The notes: a model not told the origin generated them from the letters alone. Shown: positions 49,782 through 57,631, counted from the stretch's first letter. The stretch is 64,000 nt of DNA from a virus (IMGVR_UViG_3300034152_000478:86883-150882); one strand, 5' to 3'. Numbers and translations: made by a program.

Positions 49782-50018
49782 TTACTCTCCTTTGAAAACG
49801 CTTCGCCAGTAATTCGGATTCGCACAGAGGATCAGCTCAGCCCCCTCCTGGACGAGCCCGGCGTGCCGCACCTCTCGATCAGCGTCGTCCTTTAGTCGCC
49901 GACCGAGACAGTACAGCTCCTCTCGGTGCTTGGCCAGCCACTCTTCCTCCAGGGCATGAGTATCCCAGCCATATGCCCGCAGTAGCTTCTCCATGGAATC
50001 CGGCATCATTTCCCGCAT
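49782..50018 (-). CDS. Small unknown protein
   Basis: 78 residues, helical, acidic and basic clusters. Follows its neighbour with a 13-base overlap. Not recognised. Confidence 0.55.
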   Translation of the reverse strand: MREMMPDSMEKLLRAYGWDTHALEEEWLAKHREELYCLGRRLKDDADREVRHAGLVQEGAELILCANPNYWRSVFKGE

Positions 50019-50197
50019 GGTTTCCTCTTGAAAAGAATAGCCTTGTTCTCTTCATCTTCAAGCAGTAGCACAACAAGCCAGCCTTGCGCGTGCCTTACTC
50101 TCTCAGTCGGGACACCCTTATCGGCAGCATAGCAGGCTGACACCATAAGGGACATTTTCTGAGGATCGTCGACTTCGTAGGTCGCAACAAGGTTCAT
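50006..50197 (-). CDS. Small unknown protein
   Basis: 63 residues, mixed alpha/beta (MSLMVSACYAADKGV, GWLVVLLLEDE). Not recognised. Confidence 0.52.
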   Translation of the reverse strand: MNLVATYEVDDPQKMSLMVSACYAADKGVPTERVRHAQGWLVVLLLEDEENKAILFKRKPCGK

Positions 50198-50199
50198 GT

Positions 50200-50376
50200 T
50201 TAGATATCCACCAGCAGCTCATCGCACGAGTCACAAACCTGCAGGTACATGTCATTCTTTGCGGTGCTGTCATGAATTTCGCCAAGGTCATCGGCAACCA
50301 AGTCGGGGTCAGCGTCTACACAATGTACACAGTAAACCATTCTGCCGTCACAGTAGCCAACAACCTTGTCTTCCAT
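50200..50376 (-). CDS. Small zinc-ribbon protein, 58 residues
   Basis: YCDGRMVYCVHCVDAD and, near the end, VCDSCDELL supply four Cys ligands. GGAG-rich sequence precedes the ATG at 50376, next to a promoter. One base short of the usual gene-size cutoffs, but its placement and composition fit its neighbours. Confidence 0.6.
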   Translation of the reverse strand: MEDKVVGYCDGRMVYCVHCVDADPDLVADDLGEIHDSTAKNDMYLQVCDSCDELLVDI

Positions 50377-50406
50377 GTTTTAACTCCTTATCTCCTGCTC
50401 TACTCC

Positions 50407-50434
50407 AGTATACCATCTTTTCAGGAGAAGTCAA
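50407..50434 (-). promoter_or_regulatory. Sigma70-type promoter
   Basis: TTGACT (50434-50429), 16 bases, TATACT (50412-50407), with TGG before the -10. Confidence 0.78.
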
Positions 50435-50442
50435 ATGAAAAG

Positions 50443-50616
50443 CTATTCATAATTGGATAGCTGCCTTTTGGGGTCGTGTAGGCCGACTACGACCCATTCA
50501 TCATCGATATTCTTTTCCGCCCACTCAGAAGCCTCTTCTGCTTCCTTGAACGGTTCATAGAAGACGAGCCCGTCCGCTATGTTTCCTACTGCCAGTGCAC
50601 ATTTCAGGTGGTTTAT
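50443..50616 (-). CDS. 57-residue protein with apparent ATA start
   Basis: The sequence after the start (KCALAVGNIADGLVFYEPFKEAEE...) looks like a normal small phage protein. GGAG lies eight bases before the codon at 50616-50614, which overlaps the upstream stop as in TAATG junctions, yet reads ATA. Either ATA is used, or an ATG has mutated and the gene is silent. Confidence 0.4.
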   Translation of the reverse strand: MNHLKCALAVGNIADGLVFYEPFKEAEEASEWAEKNIDDEWVVVGLHDPKRQLSNYE

Positions 50617-50825
50617 TACTTGTTCTCCAGTAGTTTTATTAGTTCGAGCAGAGCCTTCGAGGCATCGGCTTTCGTTCTATGAAAATTGGATGTTGCGTTG
50701 TCACCAGAGTAATACTGACCCTATATAAGCACAATGGGACCAGCATAGTAGCTGCAAGGATAACAAGGCGTTTTCAATACGCCAAGCAATTGACCGTCTT
50801 TGGTTTTATGCTTTGTTAATACCAT
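50616..50825 (-). pseudogene. Small gene interrupted by an in-frame TAG
   Basis: From ATG 50825 the frame runs 34 codons to TAG (50721-50723) and then continues in the same frame for 34 more codons to TAA at 50616-50618, with sensible composition on both sides (QLLGVLKTPCYPCSYYAGP; KADASKALLELIKLLENK). The simplest reading is a nonsense mutation. Confidence 0.45.
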
Positions 50826-50827
50826 TA

Positions 50828-51034
50828 CTACTCGCAGCTCCCATCTCGAAACGGACAATCGAACACCGGCTTCAGGTACTTAATAGCTTCGTAGCGCTGA
50901 AGCGGTGCGTTGGCACAGTATTTGCATGTATAGTACACGTGGAATGTGTTTGGTTGTGGTTCGAGGAACGGGCAGCGCTCCTCTTCCTTCATGCCAGTGG
51001 CACACGTAGGTGAACCGTCAGGAGTCTTCAGCAT
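50828..51034 (-). CDS. Small Cys-rich protein
   Basis: 68 residues with CPFLEP, YYTCKYCANAP and a final DCPFRDGSC: up to seven Cys, a probable zinc or disulfide fold. Unknown function. Confidence 0.55.
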   Translation of the reverse strand: MLKTPDGSPTCATGMKEEERCPFLEPQPNTFHVYYTCKYCANAPLQRYEAIKYLKPVFDCPFRDGSCE

Positions 51035-51037
51035 GTC

Positions 51038-51322
51038 TTACCCCACAGAATGGTCCGTAAAAGCCTTAGCAATCTCTCTCTTTGTCACCTTAATGCCGCG
51101 CTCCCTTGCCCAGGTCCACACGTGATCGATGCATTCCTTCTTCGTGTTGTACGCGTGGTGAGTAGACAGACAGTGCTCCTCATCTTCGTACCATTGCTCC
51201 TGCTGTTGTTTAGTTAGTAGTCCCCTCGGGAAAAAGTAATAGGTGGTCCATACGTAGGGGAATTCATCCCAGTCGATAGAATGCCGATAGCAGCCTTCGA
51301 GAATCGCCTGTGCAGCTCCCAT
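51038..51322 (-). CDS. Small unknown protein
   Basis: 94 residues from ATG 51322 (GGGAG seven bases upstream, TAATG junction). Aromatic and His-rich middle. Not recognised. Confidence 0.55.
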   Translation of the reverse strand: MGAAQAILEGCYRHSIDWDEFPYVWTTYYFFPRGLLTKQQQEQWYEDEEHCLSTHHAYNTKKECIDHVWTWARERGIKVTKREIAKAFTDHSVG

Positions 51323-51528
51323 TATGATGCTCCCATGTCCCAGCCTAAACCAGTTGCGAAGCAGTAGCCCATAAAGATAAGCATAGCCTCGCCGACAACA
51401 AAACAAAGGATACTGAAACCCTTGAGCCCTTCATCCAGACTTCTCCAACACTCAAAACAAGACCTGAATAACACAACGCTACCGATCAGTGTTGTTATGA
51501 TAGCGAATATCAGCCTATCTGTATACAT
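51322..51528 (-). CDS. Small membrane protein
   Basis: 68 residues with membrane segments at about 6-22 and 37-57. Shares single-base overlaps with both neighbours. Function unknown. Confidence 0.52.
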   Translation of the reverse strand: MYTDRLIFAIITTLIGSVVLFRSCFECWRSLDEGLKGFSILCFVVGEAMLIFMGYCFATGLGWDMGAS

Positions 51529-51911
51529 TACCCTTTCCTCCCCTCGGCAGTGGCTACCAGCTCGTCAAAGTTGCTGGTGTCGACGTTGTAGGACTCAAGG
51601 TGTTGTCTCAGGTCCGCCAGCTCCTGCTCTTCAATCTCACGATGGTGGTCGCTGGGTGCCTCATTCTCGATACCCCACAGGCCACCAGACTGCAGCTCTT
51701 CCAGTCTACGGTCTCCGTTGCCAGCGTCGGTGCTGGTCGTGGCTACAGCATGGCAGCCTTCATGCCAGCATTCTCCACGGTGGTAGCGGGCGAGGGAATC
51801 CGCATTTTCCTCCTCGTAGTCAGGATTCGCCCCCGGCTCCAAGTAGGAAAGGTCAGGGTAATTGTCATACTCCCAGACGATCCTGATTGCCTCCAGTCTC
51901 GGCTTTGTCAT
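51528..51911 (-). CDS. Conserved phage protein
   Basis: 127 residues; YDNYPDLSYLEPG, LARYHRGECWHEGCHAVA and SGGLWGIENEA form a pattern met in several phages, function unknown. Strongly acidic. Overlaps the next gene by 4 bases. Confidence 0.6.
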   Translation of the reverse strand: MTKPRLEAIRIVWEYDNYPDLSYLEPGANPDYEEENADSLARYHRGECWHEGCHAVATTSTDAGNGDRRLEELQSGGLWGIENEAPSDHHREIEEQELADLRQHLESYNVDTSNFDELVATAEGRKG

Positions 51912-52759
51912 TCTGCCACCTCCTCGACAATCTCAGCCTTACGGGGACGCTTGAAGAAACCAAAGTGCTCGTCACGGTCAGACTTTTCGACGTTCGCCTT
52001 GAAGGACACGCGCCGCCCTCGGAGGGTACAATCGCGCACCTGCTCCCAGAGACACTCGGGCACGCTACCCCACACGAGAAAGCCTCGGTCGTCCTTGACG
52101 GTCATCTTCCAGACGACGCTGTTGTAGCCGAAGCCAGGCTTCTCTTTGACGCTTATGATCTCACCGCTGATATCGATGCCCCTGCCCTCAACTACTGGCG
52201 TGGCGTTCTTACGATCCTCCTCCTGCTGCTGGGCACGCTCCCTGGTCTCGCGGGCGATCTTGCGCACAAGGTTAATCTGGGCGTCAGAAATGCTACCCCA
52301 ACGGACCAGCCTGCGCTTGATGTTCTGGATAATGTGGTGCCCCACCTCGATGTCGTCGGCGAGCCCGTGCTCCTCCACGAATGCCTCGTAGCGCTCCTGC
52401 TGAGCCAGACTCTGACGGATACCGGCCACCTGACGCTTCACCTTCTTGTACTCGAAGTCGCGCCGATCGCTGCAGCCGAACGCCTTGTCGGCGCAAATGT
52501 GGCCGACGCAGACATACTCGCCAGAGGGATCGTGCTTGTACACTTCGCCGTAGTTGAAATGCGCACCGCAGTGGTCGCAGGTGGAACGATCGAAGTGATT
52601 GCCGTGGAAGGGATTAGAATGGAGGGTTGCCCTAATCTTCTGCATGTAGGGCGTGCGATTGTAGAGCAGGTCGGCGATATTGCCGCCCTGATAGTAGGAG
52701 CCGACCCAGGTGTAGGCAGCCGGGTCAAAGTTCCGGGGGGCGTGCGCGTCGTTTCTCAT
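51908..52759 (-). CDS. Zinc-finger protein with C-terminal beta domain
   Basis: 283 residues. CDHCGAHFNYGEVYKHDPSGEYVCVGHIC forms a zinc site (CxxC...CxxxxC); a Lys/Arg-rich helical linker follows (about 100-190) and an OB-like C-terminal part (GRGIDISGEIISVKEK... FLVWGSVPE). Conserved in phages as an early protein; a nucleic-acid-binding role is likely. Its own promoter is at 52790-52818. Confidence 0.65.
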   Translation of the reverse strand: MRNDAHAPRNFDPAAYTWVGSYYQGGNIADLLYNRTPYMQKIRATLHSNPFHGNHFDRSTCDHCGAHFNYGEVYKHDPSGEYVCVGHICADKAFGCSDRRDFEYKKVKRQVAGIRQSLAQQERYEAFVEEHGLADDIEVGHHIIQNIKRRLVRWGSISDAQINLVRKIARETRERAQQQEEDRKNATPVVEGRGIDISGEIISVKEKPGFGYNSVVWKMTVKDDRGFLVWGSVPECLWEQVRDCTLRGRRVSFKANVEKSDRDEHFGFFKRPRKAEIVEEVAE

Positions 52760-52789
52760 GTCTGCCTCCTATGCTTCGTGTTCATAGGA

Positions 52790-52818
52790 AGTATAGCACG
52801 GGATTGTGTAGTTGTCCA
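52790..52818 (-). promoter_or_regulatory. Sigma70-type promoter
   Basis: TGGACA (52818-52813), 17 bases, TATACT (52795-52790), 31 bases before the gene start at 52759. Confidence 0.7.
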
Positions 52819-52861
52819 GAAGTTTTTTGAAAAAAGTCAGAAGTAGTTTGGCCAGTGGTAG

Positions 52862-53215
52862 TTAGAATTCAGTTGATGGTAGGTCAGATAGGTCGTCTTC
52901 GGTGAACCTGCGGAAGGTGTTACTGTATACCGCTGTCCCACGGTCGACAACGCGAATAGTATCGTTCGCGCAATCCACCTCGACAACACGCCATACGTCG
53001 CCATGCTGCGAGCTACTGATGCCGTAGCCCGTTTCGTCACCCTGGTCGTCTCCGACCATCACGTCAAAGATGATTCGAGCCAGGTACTCAGGATCATCCC
53101 AGCGCCAGTGCTTCTGGATGGCTTCTTGCACCAGCTTAGGAAGCTTGTAGGCATCCCAGTGTGTATACAGATAGACTCCCTCATCCTTGATGTGAACTTG
53201 TGCTCTGTCACCCAT
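52862..53215 (-). CDS. Conserved phage protein
   Basis: 117 residues from ATG 53215 (GGAG six bases upstream). RAQVHIKDEGVYLYTHWDAYKLPKLVQEAI is the opening of a phage family of unknown role; the rest is acidic. The transcript enters past the hairpin at 53241-53287. Confidence 0.62.
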   Translation of the reverse strand: MGDRAQVHIKDEGVYLYTHWDAYKLPKLVQEAIQKHWRWDDPEYLARIIFDVMVGDDQGDETGYGISSSQHGDVWRVVEVDCANDTIRVVDRGTAVYSNTFRRFTEDDLSDLPSTEF

Positions 53216-53240
53216 GATTTTCTCCAAGTACAAGTGAAAT

Positions 53241-53287
53241 AAAAACTTACACTGGCACACTTATCGTGCTCGCGAAGGTACCAGTGT
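53241..53287 (-). terminator. Rho-independent terminator or attenuator
   Basis: Arms ACACTGG and CCAGTGT (53287-53281 and 53255-53249) with a partly paired loop, followed two bases later by TTTTT (53245-53241). It separates the 52-residue gene from the gene at 53215; partial read-through is needed to express the latter unless it has another promoter. Confidence 0.6.
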
Positions 53288-53289
53288 GA

Positions 53290-53448
53290 CTATACAGAAA
53301 GGGCCTCCTGTTTGATCGCGCCTGCAAGACGGATCACCTCGTTCATATCACTGACCGCTTCATGCGGCCGAATATTGTCGCCTTTGAAGTCCTCATGAAA
53401 GTTTTTTACCAGCTCCAGCAAACCATCAACGTAGTCATCTAAGCTCAT
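53290..53448 (-). CDS. Small helical protein, 52 residues
   Basis: MSLDDYVDGLLELVKNFHED then a second helix. AGGAG lies eight bases before the ATG at 53448. First gene after the long leader at 53449-53678. Function unknown. Confidence 0.55.
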   Translation of the reverse strand: MSLDDYVDGLLELVKNFHEDFKGDNIRPHEAVSDMNEVIRLAGAIKQEALSV

Positions 53449-53678
53449 GTCTCTCGCTCCTGTTTGGTTATTAAAATCGCGGCCTCCGTTTCAGTGATAG
53501 TGGCCTTCTACCACCTATTGCTCGCTACACCCACGGAGGCAACAGGTGCAGCCCGCCTCGTCAGACGGCACGACTGTGCTGCGGTTAAGATCCCCGCCCT
53601 AACATCCTCACTGCAGTCTATCGCAGCTACTCACCACTCCGGATGGTCTTTCTCCATCCGACACAGCACACTATAGCA
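53449..53678 (-). ncRNA. About 220-base structured 5' leader
   Basis: Between the promoter at 53679-53707 and the ATG at 53448. It contains a 7 bp hairpin CGGATGG/CCATCCG (53640-53660), a GCAGC/GCTGC stem, and a long-range CCTCCGT/ACGGAGG pair shortly before the ribosome site. Only short broken frames are seen (an 8-codon frame MEKDHPEW stops at TGA). It may be a cis-regulatory RNA; no known riboswitch class was recognised. Confidence 0.4.
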
Positions 53679-53707
53679 AGTCTAACACAAAGTCCAGTGG
53701 TTGTCAA
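53679..53707 (-). promoter_or_regulatory. Sigma70-type promoter
   Basis: TTGACA (53707-53702), 17 bases, TAGACT (53684-53679). A second -10-like box TATAGT lies a little downstream. Confidence 0.6.
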
Positions 53708-53734
53708 GTGAAATGTTTTTCATAATTGAGGAGG

Positions 53735-54010
53735 GCACTGCCGTTAATTCGGTCACTTCGCTACCCCTTGCCACCCCTTACGGAGCCGGGGAGCACACCC
53801 AGTAAACTGGGGCCGGTTTCCGGTGCGGTCTGCCCCTTGCTGCTCGCCTACGCACCCATCGGCTCGTTCGTCCGACACTGGTCTTCGACGGCGGACAACT
53901 CAGGACACCTCAGCACCCACCTCGCCAGGGCATCAAGCAATTGCCGTGCCAGTCGTAAGTCGTTTAGAATCGTCAGGGAAAAGCTCGTTTACCCGCTTTG
54001 TACCTACCAC
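53735..54010. other. GC-rich block, candidate structured RNA
   Basis: About 275 bases clearly richer in G+C than both flanks. Many short inverted repeats: GTCCG/CGGAC (53870-53896), CCCAG-TAAA-CTGGG (53798-53811), CCGG-TTT-CCGG (53813-53823), and a GGCAC...GTGCC pairing of the ends. On the minus strand all frames are broken into pieces of less than 50 codons, some protein-like (LNDLRLARQLLDALARWVLR) but without a start codon. A decayed gene or non-coding RNA are both possible. Confidence 0.35.
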
Positions 54011-54611
54011 TTTTTGGGACAGTCTGTAAAAAAACCACACAATTATTAGCAGCTCTGTACTATGATGTAGCTGTCAGTCGCTTCGCTCCTTCCAGCTACC
54101 TTACTTATATACATATTCCCTTTGTATTTACAGAAAATCCCCATCCCCTATAGGATGATAGGGTCAAAAAAAAGAAAGCAGGAAACCCCAGCTCACGCTT
54201 ATTACCGGATTGAACATCCACCTACCGTCCGGCTTTTCACGGGCCACGTCAAATGTCAAACCGTCCCGGCTTGCGCAAGTGATTATTAAACGCTTTTCAC
54301 AATAGGATCTGCGCCGCCGTTTCATCCATGGACAGTCAAATATAACCAGCCTTTCCTATCCCCTGTATACCTGCTCAGTCTCGACTGGTCATCCCGGCTT
54401 CCATGCCAGAACCCGTCAGAAGCTCTCAGTCGCCGCGTGGTCTGCTCTGTGCGTCAGGCGCGGTTCAGAGTATGCTTTGTCTCACGGTCGATTGTGGGGC
54501 CTCACAGACGCTCTCATGCAATTTCCATATGGACGCTTTCGCATTCCCGGAAGATGGCCCCGGCGCGAGTAGTGTATTAGATTCAAACATGTATAAGATC
54601 AGGTTATTTTC
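54011..54611. other. Stretch without a gene
   Basis: About 600 bases. I see a 7 bp hairpin GTAGCTG/CAGCTAC (54067-54099), a 6 bp hairpin CCCTAT/ATAGGG near 54150 followed by an A-run, and no frame with a ribosome site on either strand. Probably non-coding. Confidence 0.4.
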
Positions 54612-54693
54612 ACCGGAAGAAAAGTACCGGAAGAAACCGTTAAAAAGTAGCGTTTCGTGAGTAAAACCGGAAAACATCTGAGTCGACCGGAAA
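54612..54693. repeat. Four ACCGGAA repeats (iteron-like)
   Basis: ACCGGAA followed by A/G and A-rich sequence starts at 54612, 54626, 54666 and 54686, all in the same direction, with spacings 14, 40 and 20. The flanks are AT-rich. Clustered direct repeats in a long non-coding region are typical of replication origins or regulator-binding sites; which one cannot be told. Confidence 0.45.
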
Positions 54694-54830
54694 AGAAAAT
54701 CGCTTACATCATAACCAAAACTTATACCCAAACAACCCATCATCAATAAACAAGAAACCACCCTAAGTATACAGAAAGAATAGAGATTATAGGTGAAGTG
54801 ATAATAAAGGGCTGATGTTGTGTGGAGGTG

Positions 54831-54869
54831 GCTCAGTTAAAAGGTCGATAAACTCAATAATAACTGAGC
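54831..54869. repeat. 9 bp inverted repeat
   Basis: GCTCAGTTA (54831-54839) and TAACTGAGC (54861-54869), perfect, 21-base loop, in AT-rich non-coding DNA. Could be a protein-binding site, hairpin or transcript end; there is no T-run to support a terminator. Confidence 0.5.
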
Positions 54870-54879
54870 TATTACTTAA

Positions 54880-55092
54880 CTAATAAACCACCGTCCGGCT
54901 GCTTGTTGTTGTTGTTGTGTCTAAATGCATGAATTTCAACGTTTTTGAACTATAAAAGCCTTTTTTTCCTATTAAATCTGTCGAATCTCGTGCTACTACA
55001 GGCACTATATAGTCTATACGGATTGTAGACATTACCTTATTGCCGTATGTATTAATGGGTGCGGGCACGGCTGGAAAGCCTCGATTATCCAC
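54880..55092 (-). CDS. Possible small protein
   Basis: Up to 70 residues from GTG 55092, or 51 from an inner ATG (MSTIRIDYIVPVVARDST...). A five-Thr tract lies near the end. Ribosome sites are poor for both starts. Listed because it is the only plausible frame in this non-coding region. Confidence 0.25.
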   Translation of the reverse strand: MDNRGFPAVPAPINTYGNKVMSTIRIDYIVPVVARDSTDLIGKKGFYSSKTLKFMHLDTTTTTSSRTVVY

Positions 55093-55484
55093 CCTACCAA
55101 AAAACCGAATCTCTATTCTCCCGAATTAATCCGGCTTGCTTGACAATCCTCAAATCCTGCCCGCGCCTTCTATTCCTACAGTTATTATAGAGTATAAGCT
55201 TGTTTTGGGAGAAGTGTATAGGAAACGTGTACACAAGGGGCCATGCCAGGAGTTTAGGGTGCTCCCGTTTTTGGCCCAAAAAGGGCAATTTGTACGGTTT
55301 CGGAACAAGGGGATACACGAAAAAGAAGTGTACACAAAATGTGCCACTCTGGGGAAGGGCTCCCATAGAGGAGAAAGGGCGGGCTTGCGAATTGCTATTC
55401 GCCTCATGGTGTCTTAGGACTGGCCAGCGTCCACCTTCACCCGCCTCTATACTATCGGGCGAAATTGCCACAAGATTACATTAA
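55093..55484. other. Stretch without a supported gene
   Basis: About 390 bases. It holds two copies of GTGTACACAA (near 55227 and 55330, a palindromic GTGTACAC core) and GCCC-AAAAA-GGGC. Two long opposite frames overlap here, but neither has a ribosome site or protein-like composition. Confidence 0.35.
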
Positions 55485-55715
55485 TTAAGATTTTTTCAGA
55501 ATCCTTCTCTTCTCCTGCTCCTGACGGTACACAGAGCACTGATCCAGGTACTTGCCCTCAGCGCCCGGCAGCGCCTGCGACGCCTCGTATGCGTCTCGCC
55601 TCGCGTATGCCAGCTCATCGTCTGTCATGCCCGCTGCCAGCTCCCTGGTGCGCTCCCACCATCCGGGATTCGGCCAGTGGTAGTACTCTTCTCTCGCAAT
55701 CGTTCTGGTCGCCAT
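55485..55715 (-). CDS. Small conserved phage protein
   Basis: 76 residues with AGGAG before the ATG at 55715. WWERTRELAAGMTDDELAYARRDAYEA and EGKYLDQCSVYRQEQEKR are patterns met in small phage proteins. Codon use is GC-rich, unlike the AT-rich insert just upstream. Function unknown. Confidence 0.6.
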   Translation of the reverse strand: MATRTIAREEYYHWPNPGWWERTRELAAGMTDDELAYARRDAYEASQALPGAEGKYLDQCSVYRQEQEKRRILKKS

Positions 55716-55852
55716 GGTTTATCTCCTTCTAAACTAAGTTCTCCGCCGACCCGTAAAATCCGCTCCCATCCTACCCTTCGCCGACTATGGTCTGGTGTAC
55801 CAGGTCCGCAATTGCCTCGGCTGGCACGCAATTTGCCCAGATAACGTCCTTT

Positions 55853-56470
55853 CTAAATTCCATTAGATTCGTCAGGCTCATTTTCAGCTTTATTTTTCTT
55901 CTTTCTACCACCTCTTGCTCCATAATATCTTGCCGAATAACAGGTGAGAATTTTCATAATATCCTCTGCTAATTCTTCTTCATATTTCTTTTCTTTTGTC
56001 TCAACCACTTCAACGGTTATTTCAAGATTCTTGAAAATAGCATCAAGATATTCATAGCCAAATCGAGCCAGTCTATCTTTGTATTCAATCAACACTCGTT
56101 CAACTTTTCCTTCAAAACACATCCTGATTAACTTATGTATGCCGTTTCGCTTTTCGTTTATTCCGCTGGCAATCTCGTCAATCAGAACGTACTTGTAGCC
56201 ATTGGTTTCTGCATATTTTCTCAATCTATCTTTTTGCCGTTCAAGATTTTCTTTTTGTTTGGCCGTGCTACATCTCGCATAAATCACAGTCAACTTTTCT
56301 TGCTTCTCTTTCTCAACTCCCATGTAAGCATCTAAATCTTCCTGACGAAAACGTCTATGCTCGCCAGTAGTCTTGAAAGATTTTATCTTTCCGTTGTTGG
56401 CAAGCGTTTTGAGCGTGTTTATCGACACCCCAAGATACTCGCTTGCTTCTGTGATTTTATAGATTTTCAT
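55853..56470 (-). CDS. tnpA: IS607-type serine recombinase (TnpA-like)
   Basis: 205 residues. N-terminal MerR-like helix-turn-helix (ITEASEYLGVSINTL, then TGEHRRFRQEDLDAYMG) joined to a serine-recombinase domain with YARCST (catalytic Ser68, Arg66), EIASGINEKRNG and YKDRLARFGYEYL. Both length and order match IS607 TnpA, which joins and cuts DNA without terminal repeats. No tnpB follows; the gene overlaps the methyltransferase gene by 14 bases. AT-rich compared with neighbours. Confidence 0.85.
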   Translation of the reverse strand: MKIYKITEASEYLGVSINTLKTLANNGKIKSFKTTGEHRRFRQEDLDAYMGVEKEKQEKLTVIYARCSTAKQKENLERQKDRLRKYAETNGYKYVLIDEIASGINEKRNGIHKLIRMCFEGKVERVLIEYKDRLARFGYEYLDAIFKNLEITVEVVETKEKKYEEELAEDIMKILTCYSARYYGARGGRKKKNKAENEPDESNGI

Positions 56471-57479
56471 TCAATAAACCTTTGAAAATGTGTGCTATTA
56501 CATCAACTGTCCATCCATTACCAAGCATTTTTATTGCCTGTGTGTCATTTACAGCAGAAGTGTAGCCATCAGGTACGGTTTGTAATCTCTCACACTCTAA
56601 TCTTGTTAGTTTTCTAATCATACCTTCAATTTCATACAATCCAGTTTTACCACCAATTCCATCGCTATTAGCATTTAGTGTTGCTGATTTACCATCACTT
56701 GAATAAACTCTATTTCCTTGCGAAAAATTACGTTGTAATAACTTTCCATTATCAAGCCACAGTTTATGTGTTGGTTTCATTACACCACCCAAACAAACTA
56801 ATCCAAGGTTTGAAGAATGTTTATCCACTGGTATAAATAGTAAAGTATCTTTTGAAACGGTTGTCATTGCATTGCTTTTTTCAGTTCCGTTCAATTCATA
56901 TTTTTGAATTACCTTTCCGTTTTCATCGTATCTACCTCGTTGGGCTAACCCTAAACTTTGTAACCCATCTTCTGTAATATCTTTTAGTAGAATACCTTTA
57001 TCGTTTGGTAATCCTTTTACTGGTATGTTTGTCCAATAATATCTCACTCTATTTTGTGCTGATACTAAATTTGAGTTTATCATAATTGGTTCAACGCCTA
57101 AATAACTTGAAATTATATCTTGGTATTCTTTTTTCATTTTCACATTTTCAAGTAAAAAGTATTTAGGGTTTAATTCATTCTTCAACCTAACAAATTCAAA
57201 AAACAGTTTACTTCTTGGGTCATCAAAGTTCAATTGTCTTCCTGCCAATGAAAATCCTTGGCAGGGACTACCACCAATCAATAAATCAATATTCGGCAAG
57301 TTAGCACCTTTTATTTGCGTTACATCACCTATATGCTTTGTATTGGGGTAGTTATTTTGCGTTACAGCTATTGCGTGTTTGTCAATTTCAGAAGCAAAGT
57401 AATTTTCATACTTTATTCCAACTTTGTTGAGTGCTATTTGTCCACAACTCATCCCGTCAAATAGGCTTAATACATTCAT
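56457..57479 (-). CDS. DNA cytosine-C5 methyltransferase
   Basis: 340 residues. SLFDGMSCGQIAL (motif I), GGSPCQGFSLAG with the catalytic Cys73 (motif IV), FLLENVKM (motif VI), and KLTRLECERLQTVPDGY...IKMLGNGWTVDVIAHI (motifs IX-X). It would methylate cytosine in a short target, set by the variable region around 180-260. It may protect the phage or the mobile element from restriction. No matching restriction enzyme is visible. Strongly AT-rich. Confidence 0.88.
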   Translation of the reverse strand: MNVLSLFDGMSCGQIALNKVGIKYENYFASEIDKHAIAVTQNNYPNTKHIGDVTQIKGANLPNIDLLIGGSPCQGFSLAGRQLNFDDPRSKLFFEFVRLKNELNPKYFLLENVKMKKEYQDIISSYLGVEPIMINSNLVSAQNRVRYYWTNIPVKGLPNDKGILLKDITEDGLQSLGLAQRGRYDENGKVIQKYELNGTEKSNAMTTVSKDTLLFIPVDKHSSNLGLVCLGGVMKPTHKLWLDNGKLLQRNFSQGNRVYSSDGKSATLNANSDGIGGKTGLYEIEGMIRKLTRLECERLQTVPDGYTSAVNDTQAIKMLGNGWTVDVIAHIFKGLLNENL

Positions 57480-57631
57480 TTATTGTCTTTCAACCCCTTG
57501 ACTAATTTTTCGTTTGCGTCCACAATCTTCTGCATATCTTCAACAGAGATTTCTTTTTCCAAAGGCTCGAAGAAATAAACCTTTTCATCCTCTGTCTGAA
57601 AATACTCTTTGGTAACTTTGATTACTTTCAT
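57476..57631 (-). CDS. 51-residue protein, first gene of the methyltransferase operon
   Basis: MKVIKVTKEYFQTEDEKVYF then an acidic helix and EKLVKGLKDNK. GAGGAG precedes the ATG at 57631 and the stop overlaps the methyltransferase start (ATGA). It could be a regulator or partner of the enzyme; not recognised. Confidence 0.6.
   Translation of the reverse strand: MKVIKVTKEYFQTEDEKVYFFEPLEKEISVEDMQKIVDANEKLVKGLKDNK

Noticed and set aside
50616-50825. Stop-codon reassignment (TAG read as an amino acid)
   Set aside because: Other genes, for example those ending at 53290 and 63401, use TAG as a normal stop, and no suppressor tRNA is visible.
51887-52846. Long open frame on the + strand (about 319 codons)
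   Set aside because: It is the mirror of the zinc-finger protein gene on the minus strand; it lacks a ribosome site, and the promoter and motifs support the minus-strand gene.
53449-53678. Small frame MEKDHPEW followed by TGA and a longer in-frame continuation
   Set aside because: No ribosome site and no start after the stop; more likely part of a structured leader.
54465-54761. 98-codon minus-strand frame with a hydrophobic start
   Set aside because: Covers the ACCGGAA repeats, has no ribosome site, and its composition is not protein-like beyond the first 20 residues.
55094-55471. Overlapping open frames on both strands near 55.1-55.5 kb
   Set aside because: Neither has a ribosome site or recognisable sequence; treated as non-coding.
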